Source: an uncultured Clostridia bacterium
GTDB lineage: Bacteria > Bacillota > Clostridia > Christensenellales > UBA1242
NCBI GenBank assembly: GCA_944376905.1
Contig: CALWEA010000004.1
Coordinates: forward strand, 1 to 64,000
DNA length: 64,000 nt
Direction: 5' to 3'
Below are positions 17,131 to 29,491 of the stretch, in pieces. The notes below the pieces were generated by a model that was given only the letters and a program-made list of their open reading frames with translations, did no database searches and had not been told where the DNA came from. Every line of letters starts with the position of its first letter. Within the stretch, counting starts at the first letter, position 1. A program made the position numbers and the translations under genes.

Positions 17131-20100
17131 ATGGAAAATAACAAAAAACACCAATTACAAAATACAAAAAATGTAAAATTTATAAATGTAGATGGCAACA
17201 CTGCATGTAGTTTAATAGCATATTATCTTAGTGAGGTTGCAGAAATTTATCCAATAACCCCTTCTTCAACAATGGCAGAAAATTGTGATGAATGGTCTGA
17301 AAAAGGTAAAAAAAATATTTTCGGCAACACTTTGTTGATTAAAGAAATGCAGAGTGAGGCAGGAGTTGCTGGTGCCCTACACGGAAGTTTAACAACAGGT
17401 GCTTTGTCAACAACTTTTACCGCAAGTCAAGGTCTACTTTTGATGATACCTGATATGTTTAAAATTGCAGGAGAACTTTTGCCATGCGTTATTCATGTTT
17501 CTGCTCGTGCAATTGCAACACATGCTTTATCCATTTTTGGTGACCATAGTGATGTTATGTCAACAAGAACAACTGGTTTTAATATGTTATGTTCTTGTAA
17601 TGTTCAAGAAGCACATGATTTATCTTTAATTGCACATCTTTCAACACTAGAATGTAGTTTGCCATTTCTTCATTTTTTTGATGGTTTTAGAACCTCACAC
17701 GAAGTTCAAAAAATATCTCTTATAGACGAAAATAAAATAAAATCTATTTATCCATATAAAAAAGTTGAAGAATTTAAAAATAAAATGATGAATTCTCAAA
17801 CACCTTTTCAAAAAGGAACTGCACAAAATCCTGACATATTTTTTCAAAATCGTGAAGCATCAAATAAGTATTATAACAAAGTTTACAGCATTGTCGAAAA
17901 AAACATGGAAAAAATTGAAAAAATAACAGGTAGAAAATATAAACCCTTTCAATACTTCGGCTCACCAACTGCAAAATATGTAATAATAATGATGGGAAGT
18001 GGCTCTGAAACTGCTGAAGAAACAATTGACTATTTGAATTCGCAAAATTCTTTTAATATAAGTTTAAATGATAACCAAAATATTAATAATAACAATAGTA
18101 ATGAATTTGGTCTTGTAAAAGTTAGATTATATCGTCCATTTAATCCAGAAGGCCTTATAAATGAATTGCCAAATACAGTTGAAAAAATTGCAGTTTTAGA
18201 TAGAACAAAAGAAAATGGTGCAGTTGGAGAACCCCTTTACTTAGACGTTGTTACAGGAATAGAGTCTATAAAAAATAAATTAATTATTGAAAATCAAAAA
18301 AATAAAACATTAAATAAAAATAATCTACACAATGAAAAAGAAGATTCCAATAAAAATTCACAATTGCAAAAACTACTCAATATTAAACAAATTGTTGGTG
18401 GAAGATACGGACTAGGTGGAAAAGAATTTACACCATCATGTGTTAAAGCAGTTTTAGATAATTTAATATCAACAAATACAATTAACTATTTTACCGTCGG
18501 AATTGAAGATGATGTTACTTTTAACTCTCTTAAATTAGATGAAACATTTAAAATTGAAAACAAAGAAGTTATAAGTATGAAATTTTATGGTTTAGGAAGC
18601 GACGGAACAGTTAGTGCAAATAAAAACTCAATAAAAATAATAGGTGAATTAACCCCATACTACACACAGGGATATTTTGAATATGACAGTAAAAAAAGCG
18701 GAAGTTTAACCATTTCGCATTTACGTCTTTCAAAAAAATTAATAAAAAGTACTTATGCTGTAAGTAATGCAGATTTTATAGCAATCCACAATTACAGTTT
18801 TGTTGCAAGATATAACATATTAAAAGATTTGAATAATGAAGGTGTTGTTTTATTAAACACAACATTGAATGAAAAACAATTAAATAATGATTTGCCAAAA
18901 ACTTTTGTTGATTATATAAAAAATAAAAATGCAAGACTTTTTATAATAGATGCTAATAAAATCGCAAAAGAATGTGGTTTAAATGGAAAAATCAATGTTG
19001 TTATGCAAAGTGCATTTTTCAAAATAATAAACATAATTCCAGAAGAATTGATACAAAAAAATTTAAAAAATGTTGCAGAAAAAACTTATGGACACAAAGG
19101 TCAAACTGTTGTTGAGGCAAATTATAAAGCAATTGAAAGAGGAATGAGCGAACTTAAAGAAATCGATACAAAACATTTGATTGGCAAAAACTATAAAGAA
19201 AGTAAACAAACAGAAAGCGAGTATTTCAGAAGTTTTATAGAGCCAATAAACAAACAACAAGGAAATTATCTTCCTGTTTCATCTTTCTCAGCAGATGGAA
19301 AAGTACCAACCAATACATCAAAATTTGAAAAAAGAGGAATAGCACAACAATGTCCAAAATGGATAAAAGAAAACTGTATTCAATGTGGACTTTGCGTAAT
19401 GTCATGCCCACACTCAGCCTTAAGAGGACATTTATTTGATAAAAACAAACTACAAACAGATATTAACAAAGAAAAAATTTTAAAACAAACAAATAAAAAT
19501 TTAAAAGAAGTAACAACCGACATAAATGAATTTATAGAACAATCAAATTGTGCTTACGGAACGAAAGATTTAAACTACAAACTCCAATTAAGCCCTCTCG
19601 ATTGTACGGGTTGTGGAGTTTGTAAAAATGTTTGTCCTGCAAAAAATAAAGCATTAGAAATGGTAATAAGTGAAGAAATCTTAGAGCAAGAACGAAACAA
19701 TTTTGAAGTTTCTAAAAACTTGCCAAATATAAATAATCCTTTCAATTTAAGTTCACCAAAAGGTTTACAATTTGAAGAACCATTTTTTGAATACAATTAT
19801 GCTTGTGCGGGATGTGGCGAAACCCCTTACATCAAATTAGCAACAACACTTTTTGGAAAAAATATGATAATTGCAAATGCAACAGGTTGCAGTAGTATAT
19901 ATGCAGGTTCTGCCCCAACCTGTCCATTCACAAAAAATCAAGAAGGATGCGGACCTGCATGGGCCAACAGTTTGTTTGAAGATAACGCCGAATTTGGCTA
20001 CGGTATGAAATTAGGAATTAATAGTTGTAAGTCCTTAATAAGAAAAAGTATTGGTGAAATCTTACAATTAAATCAAAATTATTTAGAAGAAGACTTACAA

Positions 20101-20910
20101 TCATCTTTGCAAGAATGGCTTGTTAAAGAAGATTTTGACAGTTTAACGAAACAAAATGAGTTGATTAAAGATTTAGAAAATTTAAAACAAAAATTAAAAA
20201 ATAGCAAAGATAAAAAGATAATTGAGAATATAGATAATATAATAAACAATAAATTACTATTAAGAAAAACGAGTGTTTGGATAATAGGTGGAGATGGTTG
20301 GGCATACGATATAGGATATGGTGGATTAGATCATGTTTTAGCATCAAATGAAGATATAAATATTTTGGTATTAGACACAGAAGTATACTCTAACACAGGC
20401 GGACAATCTTCAAAAAGCACACCAAAAGGAGCATTTGCAAAATTTGCAATGGGCGGAAAACAAACAGCGAAGAAAGATTTAGGCTCAATAGCAATGAATT
20501 ATGATAATGTTTATGTTGCAAGCGTAGCAATAGGTGCAGACATAAATCAAGCAATCAAAGCATTTAAGGAAGCAGAAGAACATAAAGGACCAAGCATAAT
20601 TATTGCCTATGCACCATGTATAAATCATGGATTTGATATGAGTAAAACATTTGAAGAAATGAAAAAAGCCGTACAAAGCGGTTATTGGACGTTGTATAGA
20701 TATAATCCAAACGAAAAAATAAAATTAATTATAGATAGTCAAGAACCAACATGGGATTATGAAGAATTTTTAAAGGGCGAAACAAGATATAGAGCATTAG
20801 AAATAGAAAATCCAAAAGAAGCAAAACAATTATTTGAACAAAGTAAACAAGAAGCCAAGGCAAGATATTCTCGCTTAAAATTAAAACAACAAGAAGAAAA
20901 TCTTAATTAA
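17131..20910 (+). CDS. nifJ: Pyruvate:ferredoxin (flavodoxin) oxidoreductase
   Basis: Single-chain PFOR of 1259 residues that turns pyruvate and CoA into acetyl-CoA and CO2 with reduced ferredoxin; a central enzyme of anaerobic fermentation. Domains in order: the pyruvate domain (DGNTACSLIAYYLSEVAEIYPITPSS), the CoA/transketolase-C-like part, the gamma domain (GLGSDGTVSANKNSI), the EKR segment, two 4Fe-4S motifs (CIQCGLCVMSCP about 750 and CTGCGVCKNVCP about 828), the proximal cluster CAGCGE and the TPP site (GGDGWAYDIGYGGLDH). Asn/Lys-rich inserts at about 305-325 and 390-425 make it somewhat longer than usual. AAGGGA precedes the ATG, and it has its own promoter and terminator. Confidence 0.98.
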   Translation: MENNKKHQLQNTKNVKFINVDGNTACSLIAYYLSEVAEIYPITPSSTMAENCDEWSEKGKKNIFGNTLLIKEMQSEAGVAGALHGSLTTGALSTTFTASQGLLLMIPDMFKIAGELLPCVIHVSARAIATHALSIFGDHSDVMSTRTTGFNMLCSCNVQEAHDLSLIAHLSTLECSLPFLHFFDGFRTSHEVQKISLIDENKIKSIYPYKKVEEFKNKMMNSQTPFQKGTAQNPDIFFQNREASNKYYNKVYSIVEKNMEKIEKITGRKYKPFQYFGSPTAKYVIIMMGSGSETAEETIDYLNSQNSFNISLNDNQNINNNNSNEFGLVKVRLYRPFNPEGLINELPNTVEKIAVLDRTKENGAVGEPLYLDVVTGIESIKNKLIIENQKNKTLNKNNLHNEKEDSNKNSQLQKLLNIKQIVGGRYGLGGKEFTPSCVKAVLDNLISTNTINYFTVGIEDDVTFNSLKLDETFKIENKEVISMKFYGLGSDGTVSANKNSIKIIGELTPYYTQGYFEYDSKKSGSLTISHLRLSKKLIKSTYAVSNADFIAIHNYSFVARYNILKDLNNEGVVLLNTTLNEKQLNNDLPKTFVDYIKNKNARLFIIDANKIAKECGLNGKINVVMQSAFFKIINIIPEELIQKNLKNVAEKTYGHKGQTVVEANYKAIERGMSELKEIDTKHLIGKNYKESKQTESEYFRSFIEPINKQQGNYLPVSSFSADGKVPTNTSKFEKRGIAQQCPKWIKENCIQCGLCVMSCPHSALRGHLFDKNKLQTDINKEKILKQTNKNLKEVTTDINEFIEQSNCAYGTKDLNYKLQLSPLDCTGCGVCKNVCPAKNKALEMVISEEILEQERNNFEVSKNLPNINNPFNLSSPKGLQFEEPFFEYNYACAGCGETPYIKLATTLFGKNMIIANATGCSSIYAGSAPTCPFTKNQEGCGPAWANSLFEDNAEFGYGMKLGINSCKSLIRKSIGEILQLNQNYLEEDLQSSLQEWLVKEDFDSLTKQNELIKDLENLKQKLKNSKDKKIIENIDNIINNKLLLRKTSVWIIGGDGWAYDIGYGGLDHVLASNEDINILVLDTEVYSNTGGQSSKSTPKGAFAKFAMGGKQTAKKDLGSIAMNYDNVYVASVAIGADINQAIKAFKEAEEHKGPSIIIAYAPCINHGFDMSKTFEEMKKAVQSGYWTLYRYNPNEKIKLIIDSQEPTWDYEEFLKGETRYRALEIENPKEAKQLFEQSKQEAKARYSRLKLKQQEENLN

Positions 20911-21227
20911 AAATAAAATTTTTATTTCAGAATTTTCAATAAAAGGTTAAAAAGAATACAATAAAAGAACTCGTAAAATAATCGAGTTCTTTTTATATTG
21001 CTTGTTTATTTAGTAATATATATAAATATAAGAATTAATATAAAAGATATACAGATATAAAAATTAATAAAATTTAAGATATTAAATATAAAAATTAATA
21101 AGATTAAAGATATATGAAAGTTTAAATTTATAAAAATAAAAAGGTTTAAACTATATTATTTGTAAGAAAAATAATGACACTAAACTAATAAATATAAAAG
21201 TATTATTAATTTAAACTAAAAAACAAT
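20911..21227. other. Intergenic region after nifJ
   Basis: Beyond the terminator at 20966-20994 there are only loosely repeated A/T words (ATATAAAAATTAATAA type). No gene is seen, and no clear terminator serves cassette gene A, which ends at 21228. Confidence 0.5.
20966..20994 (+). terminator. nifJ terminator
   Basis: Stem AGAACTCG / CGAGTTCT with a 9-nt loop, followed by TTTTT. Confidence 0.9.
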
Positions 21228-22916
21228 TTAACTTTGAACAAAAACAGGATAACCATTTTCACCAGTAGTCCATCCATTCAAAGTTATTCCTTCATAAGTT
21301 GGATTAGCATTTCTATAAGTATTTAAAACGCTTAATATATTTCCAGAATAAACTAAATTTGCACTACTCGTTTTTACAACATTACTTGTCCCAGAACTAA
21401 AAGTCCCATAATAAGACCCTGTTTGAGTTGCACCTTCACCAATTGCATTTACATTAGCATTAACACTACTTGTTTTTAAATAATAGCAATTCATTATTGT
21501 TACTTTTCCATTAACACTCCCCATTATTCCGCCAAGATACTGATCTCCACTAACACTTCCCGTGTTATAGCAATTCGTTATTGTTGTTCTCATAAAAACA
21601 TACCCCACTATTCCGCCAACAGTAGAAGAACCACTAACACTTCCCGTGTTATAGCAATTCGTTATTGTTGTTGTTGTTCGTGTTCCATCAACATACCCCA
21701 CTATTCCGCCAACATAATATTCATAACCACTAACACTCCCTGTGTTATAGCAATTCGTTATTGTTGTTGATCCACTATACCCCACTATTCCGCCAACATT
21801 ACCAGCAGTACCACTAACCTCTGTTTCTTCCGCACCGCAATTAGATATTGAAAAATTATTTGCACGACCAACAAAATTTCCCGTATACCGCCCTGTCGAA
21901 ACAACCTTACAATTTTGCATTGTTAAATCTTTTATTTTTGCTTTAGAAACATATCCAAACAATCCTGCGTAATATGCTGTTTGATTTATATATAAACCTG
22001 TTATTATGTTATTATTGCCGTCAAATGTTCCTTGAAAACTCTTTGAAGAATTACCAATAGGAATAAAAGTTTTACTAAAATTATCTTTATTATTTCCATT
22101 TTCGCAGTCTATATCATTTAACATTTGTATTGTTGCTCCTGAAAATGTTACCGCTGGTCCTGCAGAATTATTATAGCCATAATTAGAGCCATATTTAGTT
22201 GTTGTTGTGTTAACTTGTCCAACTAGCGCAGATAAATTTAATAAGCCATCCATATTTGAAACCAAAAATGTTTTGCCCGTTATATCACTGCTTGCAACTA
22301 TTCCTAATTCTCCAAAATTTAATCCAGTTGCATCATTCCCAACTAAATATTTTAGGTCTAATAAAAATTCGCTAAACTTTAAACTTATTTTTATCATACC
22401 CAAAGAACTGCTTGTTACTGTTCCACTTGTTGCATCTATTCCAGTTGCAATTGTTAAATTAGATATTTCACCGCTCGCCATTGTTCCACTATCTACCGTT
22501 GAATTTCCACAATTTATTATGCATTGCAAATCTTTATTTCCGCTTGTTTCATTTTCAAGAGACGTTATTCTAAAATAAACATCACCATTAGCCCCTATTG
22601 GTTTTAATGTTTGCGAATTTATTCTTATTGTATCATTAGACATACTATCTATATACATTCCATTTGAAACAGGATTTAAACTATTAAATATTTCAACATA
22701 TTCATTATCGTCAATGGTTTTGTCAACTGTTCCGCCATTTGCTCCGTCTATTCCCATTTCAACTTTAACCAAATATTCTGGCTCATATTTAATCTCAACA
22801 TTAAATGTTGAATTCTTTAATATTGTTAGTGCATACACTCCAAAAAATGCCATTAAACATATTGTTAAAATTAAACCTGTTGTTAATAATATTATTTTCT
22901 TTTTTGCTTGTGTCAT
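21228..22916 (-). CDS. Cassette surface protein A, GLUG repeats
   Basis: 562 residues. An N-terminal membrane segment (about 8-30, LLTTGLILTICLMAFFGVYAL) is followed by the module shared with the genes at 39298, 44462 and 53786 (YEPEYLVKVEMGIDGANGGT ... EIFNSLNPVSNGMYI ... SSLGMIKI). The C-terminal half has GLUG-type repeats (GGIVGY ... TITNCYNTGSVSG, four copies at about 380-500), known from adhesins. Three repeats are nearly identical in DNA. AAGGAG precedes the ATG. The leader, consensus promoter and 200-bp palindromic element upstream are shared with its paralogs. It should be a membrane-anchored outer protein; the ligand is unknown. Confidence 0.87.
   Translation of the reverse strand: MTQAKKKIILLTTGLILTICLMAFFGVYALTILKNSTFNVEIKYEPEYLVKVEMGIDGANGGTVDKTIDDNEYVEIFNSLNPVSNGMYIDSMSNDTIRINSQTLKPIGANGDVYFRITSLENETSGNKDLQCIINCGNSTVDSGTMASGEISNLTIATGIDATSGTVTSSSLGMIKISLKFSEFLLDLKYLVGNDATGLNFGELGIVASSDITGKTFLVSNMDGLLNLSALVGQVNTTTTKYGSNYGYNNSAGPAVTFSGATIQMLNDIDCENGNNKDNFSKTFIPIGNSSKSFQGTFDGNNNIITGLYINQTAYYAGLFGYVSKAKIKDLTMQNCKVVSTGRYTGNFVGRANNFSISNCGAEETEVSGTAGNVGGIVGYSGSTTITNCYNTGSVSGYEYYVGGIVGYVDGTRTTTTITNCYNTGSVSGSSTVGGIVGYVFMRTTITNCYNTGSVSGDQYLGGIMGSVNGKVTIMNCYYLKTSSVNANVNAIGEGATQTGSYYGTFSSGTSNVVKTSSANLVYSGNILSVLNTYRNANPTYEGITLNGWTTGENGYPVFVQS
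21541..21800 (-). repeat. Near-identical intragenic DNA repeats coding GLUG units
   Basis: Three units of about 65-90 bp share long identical stretches (TTATAGCAATTCGTTATTG and CCCCACTATTCCGCCAAC). They could expand or contract by recombination. Confidence 0.85.
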
Positions 22917-23100
22917 AACAAAACTCCTTTTTTCTTGTAGTTTTAACTTATATTTAATTTATATACTATCTCGTTTTTATCTCATTTAAAACTTTTTGTT
23001 TTTACATTTGATTAAAATAATTTTAATATTTTATTTTCTTGATTTTAAATAGTGAAACAAATTAATTTAAATACTAATTTTTATTCTAAGTCTTAACAAG

Positions 23101-23130
23101 ATTATATCATTCCTTAAATACTTTTGTCAA
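23101..23130 (-). promoter_or_regulatory. Consensus promoter of cassette gene A
   Basis: TTGACA (23125-23130), 18 bp, TATAAT (23101-23106), about 185 bp before the start. The same promoter sits at 41014 and 46826, but not before the gene at 53786. Confidence 0.85.
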
Positions 23131-23281
23131 AACTTTTTAATATTTTTCATAACTTTTAAAATTCTAAATTTACAATTTCTCAAACCTTTAAAATTTCTAA
23201 TTTGTATTTTTTAAAAATTTATAATTTTTAATAACAAACCCTTTATTTATAAGACTTTTTTTAAATTTTAATGCTCCTTTC

Positions 23282-23481
23282 AACTGCGTATTTAATGTAT
23301 AAATACGCAGTTTTTTTCAATATATAGCAAATAATTTTAGTATATAAAAACATAAAAAGCATAAAACAAAATAAAAACATATAAAATTTTTAAAAAATAT
23401 TTGATATTTATGTTTTATTATGCTAAAATATTGTTATTGAAATAAGAATAAACTGCGTATATATACATTATATACGCAGTT
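23282..23481. repeat. 200-bp element with paired 31-bp palindromes (copy 1)
   Basis: Palindromes at 23282-23312 and 23451-23481 have 13-bp arms beginning AACTGCGTAT around a 5-bp core. The core is ATGTA on the left and TACAT on the right, so the two are inverted to each other. The flanking inner sequences also form an imperfect inverted repeat (AACATAAA and GCATAA words). The rest of the 22917-23750 gap is the shared cassette leader and A/T sequence. Confidence 0.9.
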
Positions 23482-23750
23482 ATTTCTTTAAAAAATTTTT
23501 TTTCAAATGCTAAAATATTGATTTTTTATTATATAGCAACAAAATATTTTACAATTAATTTTATGTAATTTGAATATTATTTTGTAATAAAAAATAAAAA
23601 ACTTTTAACCTAATAAGTACTTATTATCATAGTCTACAATAATTTTTAATAATTTAATAATACACATAACAATTATCATCTCATATAATTTATAAATTAT
23701 TAAAAATAAATATTTAAAATTGTATAAATTTTTTAACTTATAAACAAAAA

Positions 23751-23772
23751 AAGCACCAATTTCTTGGTGCTT
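23751..23772 (-). terminator. Terminator of the 23S-5S operon
   Basis: Stem AAGCACCAA-GAAA-TTGGTGCTT followed by a T run on the minus strand. Confidence 0.92.
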
Positions 23773-23779
23773 CCATAGT

Positions 23780-23897
23780 TACTCAGCAATGCCCTATCTT
23801 TCCGGACCGTTACCAGTCAAGTATTTTCGGCGAAGAGAAGCTTAACTTCTGTGTTCGGAATGAGAACAGGTGGTTCCTTCTCTCTATCGTCACTGAG
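23780..23897 (-). rRNA. rrf: 5S ribosomal RNA
   Basis: Read on the minus strand it shows the 5S core CCGAACACAGAAGTTAAGCT, with paired ends (CTCAGTGACG and TTGCTGAG). It follows the 23S gene after about 180 bp, with no tRNA between them. Ends are set by the terminal helix and may be off by a few bases. Confidence 0.93.
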
Positions 23898-24078
23898 TAT
23901 GGTATAATCAACATTTATTTATAATAAACAAATGTGGACTATCATAAGAATCATGCCATACGGCTATATTGTCAAGATTTTTCAATCTGATTTTGCAAAT
24001 TAATAACAGTTCATCGACTTGCACATAGATATTTTCTTCAATTTTTATGCTAAGAGAACATTTAATGTTCATTTGAAT

Positions 24079-26990
<2,912 letters not shown>

Positions 26991-27157
26991 AGATTCTTAG
27001 CATTTTCGCTTAAATTAAAAAGATAACTCAGCGTAAATTGAATTATTTGAAAATTATCATTACTCAATATTACTGATATTTGAATATCTATATGCAATTG
27101 TCAATGTTCTGTTTTTGGCTACCCGCTAGACAACCTGTCTCCGCGGATAACGATGAT

Positions 27158-27186
27158 ATAATACCATAATGAAAATCCAAAGTCAA
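27158..27186 (-). promoter_or_regulatory. Promoter of the unlinked 23S-5S operon
   Basis: TTGACT (27181-27186), exactly 17 bp, TATTAT (27158-27163), at the edge where A/T-rich DNA gives way to the rRNA leader. The leader starts with a hairpin (GAGACA...TGTCT, about 27121-27146). Upstream a second GC-richer hairpin (27243-27275) is of unknown role. Confidence 0.8.
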
Positions 27187-27937
27187 CACTTTTTTTTAAA
27201 AATTTTTGAAAATTTTTCATTTTTTTTATAAATTTTCCAACTCTTCGCCGAGTGTTCACTAACACCGCTCCATGTGTTTACAAATTATAACAAAATTTTA
27301 TTAAAAATTTTATATTATTTTTAAAAAATACAATTCAAATTAATAAATTTTTTGTATTTAATTTTTAAAAAAATATGGTTATTCTGCACAAACTTTATTT
27401 TTTGATAATTTTATAATTAATTTATACTATAAAAATGAAATACATAAAAAATATTAATATGTTGTTTTTTTAATTTACTTTAAAAATGCAGTTAAAGGAT
27501 AATATAATTATATTACATAATATACATATAAAAAATAATAACATATAAAAAACGTAATACTAACACCATCACATAATGTTATAGTTGTATATTATATAAA
27601 GTAATTATATATAATATAAATATATATACTGTATAACAGGTAAACGTACATATATCCATATATATTATTTTGTTCGCCCGAATATAATACAACTATGTTG
27701 CATAATAAATGTCGTTATTAAAAATAAAATCTTTAAGACAAAAATTTTTTAAGAAAATTTGTGATATATTCATGTAAAATACTTATATTTAGGTATCTTT
27801 ATGTTTTTTCTATATATGTTATTTTATTTTTTAATTAACAAGATATATTATATTACATATTTATTCTAAAAAATTTTTTAAAAGAAAAAAAATAAAAAGA
27901 GGATAATTTATTTTCCACTTTTTATTTACTTTTCAAT
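27187..27937. other. Very AT-rich intergenic region upstream of the rRNA operon
   Basis: No gene is seen. It contains the hairpin near 27243-27275 and an inverted repeat with ATAGTTGTAT at 27581 and ATACAACTAT at 27687, separated by about 100 bp. Confidence 0.5.
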
Positions 27938-28339
27938 TCACATATTAGCACTATCATAATTAAGATTTTTAGCATTTCTCCTCATTAAATGAGGTATGCG
28001 TTCTGCCAATAATGCAATAATTTCACTGTTACAAGGTCTTTCATATTCTTTATATATAATCAAATTAAAAATTTTATTTAATGTTATAATTCGATTTTTA
28101 TTCCACGCAACATCAATAGCATGCCTAATACCCCTTTCAACATTTGCAACTTTGGTGTCAAATTTTTTTGCAACTTCCGCATACAAAGATTTAGTTATAC
28201 AAATCAACATTTTAGGTTGTTCAATTGCCAATCTAACAGCCTCATTCATGTATGCAGAACCAACAATGCTGGGTGGAATACCTATACTGATTATAATATC
28301 GGATATAGTTTCTTCCAAAGACTTGTTTTCAGCAGTCAT
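27938..28339 (-). CDS. Stand-alone Spo0A C-terminal DNA-binding domain protein
   Basis: 133 residues matching only the effector half of the sporulation master regulator Spo0A: IIISIGIPPSIVGSAYM, then LYAEVAKKFDTKVANVERGIRHAIDVAW (about 60-87, recognition helix region) and NSEIIALLAERI near the end. The phosphoacceptor receiver half is absent. The start is certain, since AAGGAGG lies 6 nt before the ATG and no frame extends upstream. It should bind DNA without phosphorelay control, or act as a competitor at 0A boxes. A promoter lies at 28400-28429. A truncated relic is less likely, because the signals are intact. Confidence 0.88.
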   Translation of the reverse strand: MTAENKSLEETISDIIISIGIPPSIVGSAYMNEAVRLAIEQPKMLICITKSLYAEVAKKFDTKVANVERGIRHAIDVAWNKNRIITLNKIFNLIIYKEYERPCNSEIIALLAERIPHLMRRNAKNLNYDSANM

Positions 28340-28399
28340 AATTCCTCCTTTACATAATTTTATTTTATATTTTGATGTGATTTATCACTTACCATACTC

Positions 28400-28429
28400 A
28401 GTATAACACCGTATTGTACAAATAGTCAA
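28400..28429 (-). promoter_or_regulatory. Promoter of the Spo0A-domain gene
   Basis: TTGACT (28424-28429), 18 bp, TATACT (28400-28405), with a leader of about 55 nt. The remainder of the 28340-28656 divergent gap is plain A/T sequence. Confidence 0.7.
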
Positions 28430-28656
28430 ACAATTTTAAGCATTTTTTACAAAATTGTAAAAAGATGTCGAATAATTTTGTTTTCTATATAAATTTTGGT
28501 TTATTTGTTTAAATATTTGGCAATTTTATTTAAAAAATAATAAAATAGTTTTTTACAAAACAACAAATTTCAACATTTTTCAAGCAAATTCGAACTTTAT
28601 AAAAAATAGAAAAACAAAAAATTTTTTTATAACATATATAAATGGAAGAGGTGAAA

Positions 28657-29160
28657 GTGAAAAAATATACAAATCTATCCCATATTTACACTAAGGAAAA
28701 CACAGCATTATTAGAGGCTAAAAAAAGAGCAATTCAAGAAGTTTTAGAAAGTTTACAAAATCATACTTTTTTTGAAAAATTTGTACACCGCTCTCTTAGT
28801 AACGACTTTTTTCATATTGTTGAGTTTATACCCTACGAATTATTTTTGGAGCATAAAATTGTTTTATTAATAAAAGAAGAAGCGAGAAATTATTTTTTAT
28901 CGCAAATAGAAAATGTTGATAATGTTGCAGATTTTATAAGCATTGTCAAAGCGAGAGAAGAATTTGCAAAATCTCTTGACAATCGAGTAAAAAGAGCAAA
29001 AAAATTAACTCCCGAAGAAATAAACGATATTGCATTAAATTTAGAAAAACACAAAGTTTTAGAAGTTGACAGAATTAATGCATGTTTTAGTTCCCTAGCG
29101 CACGAAATTCAATTATCATCAAAAAATTTATTAGAAGATAATAGTTATAAAAAGGAATAA
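28657..29160 (+). CDS. Unknown soluble, mostly helical protein
   Basis: Not recognised. From GTG at 28657 it has 167 residues, charged and helix-rich, with no signal peptide or membrane segment. GTG is preferred because GGAAGAGG stands 5 nt before it, while the ATG at 28642 has no ribosome site. The centre (FFEKFVHRSL ... IKEEARNYFLSQ ... AREEFAKSLDNR) resembles the middle of the gene product at 32250 (FFENYVRFQK ... IREAAENYFANK ... AQLAFEKEL), so the two may share a fold. A terminator follows at 29379. Confidence 0.7.
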   Translation: MKKYTNLSHIYTKENTALLEAKKRAIQEVLESLQNHTFFEKFVHRSLSNDFFHIVEFIPYELFLEHKIVLLIKEEARNYFLSQIENVDNVADFISIVKAREEFAKSLDNRVKRAKKLTPEEINDIALNLEKHKVLEVDRINACFSSLAHEIQLSSKNLLEDNSYKKE

Positions 29161-29491
29161 ACATTTATCTTAAATAAACATTTATTTTGAAAAGAAAACA
29201 AAATAAATTAAAATAAACAACTTAAAATAAATTAAATTAAAATAAATTAAATAAATAAAAAATGAAATAAAAAATATAAATTCAAAACTAAAAATGACAA
29301 ATTATAAAAACAAATAAAAAACTAATAACTATATTTAAATAATAAACAATATAAATACATATAAAAATTTAGTTTAGAGTAGATTTTTGTTATTTAAAAA
29401 TCTACTTTTTTTATTTAAATAAGTATACAATTTGTAATATTTATGATATAATTTAATTCAATTGATATTAAAAAAGGAAAAATTATATAAC
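29161..29491 (+). promoter_or_regulatory. Terminator then glnS promoter; no T-box
   Basis: A/T-only spacer, then a strong hairpin with T run (29379-29412), then TATACA (29424-29429), 17 bp, TATAAT (29447-29452). The message would start near 29459, leaving a leader of about 33 nt. That is too short for a T-box, and no T-box sequence is seen. Confidence 0.65.

Noticed and set aside
27187-27937. Remnant of a 16S gene upstream of 23S
   Set aside because: No conserved 16S words are seen and the region is A/T-only apart from two short hairpins.
29161-29491. T-box riboswitch before glnS
   Set aside because: The hairpin at 29379 precedes the promoter, and the remaining leader is only about 33 nt.
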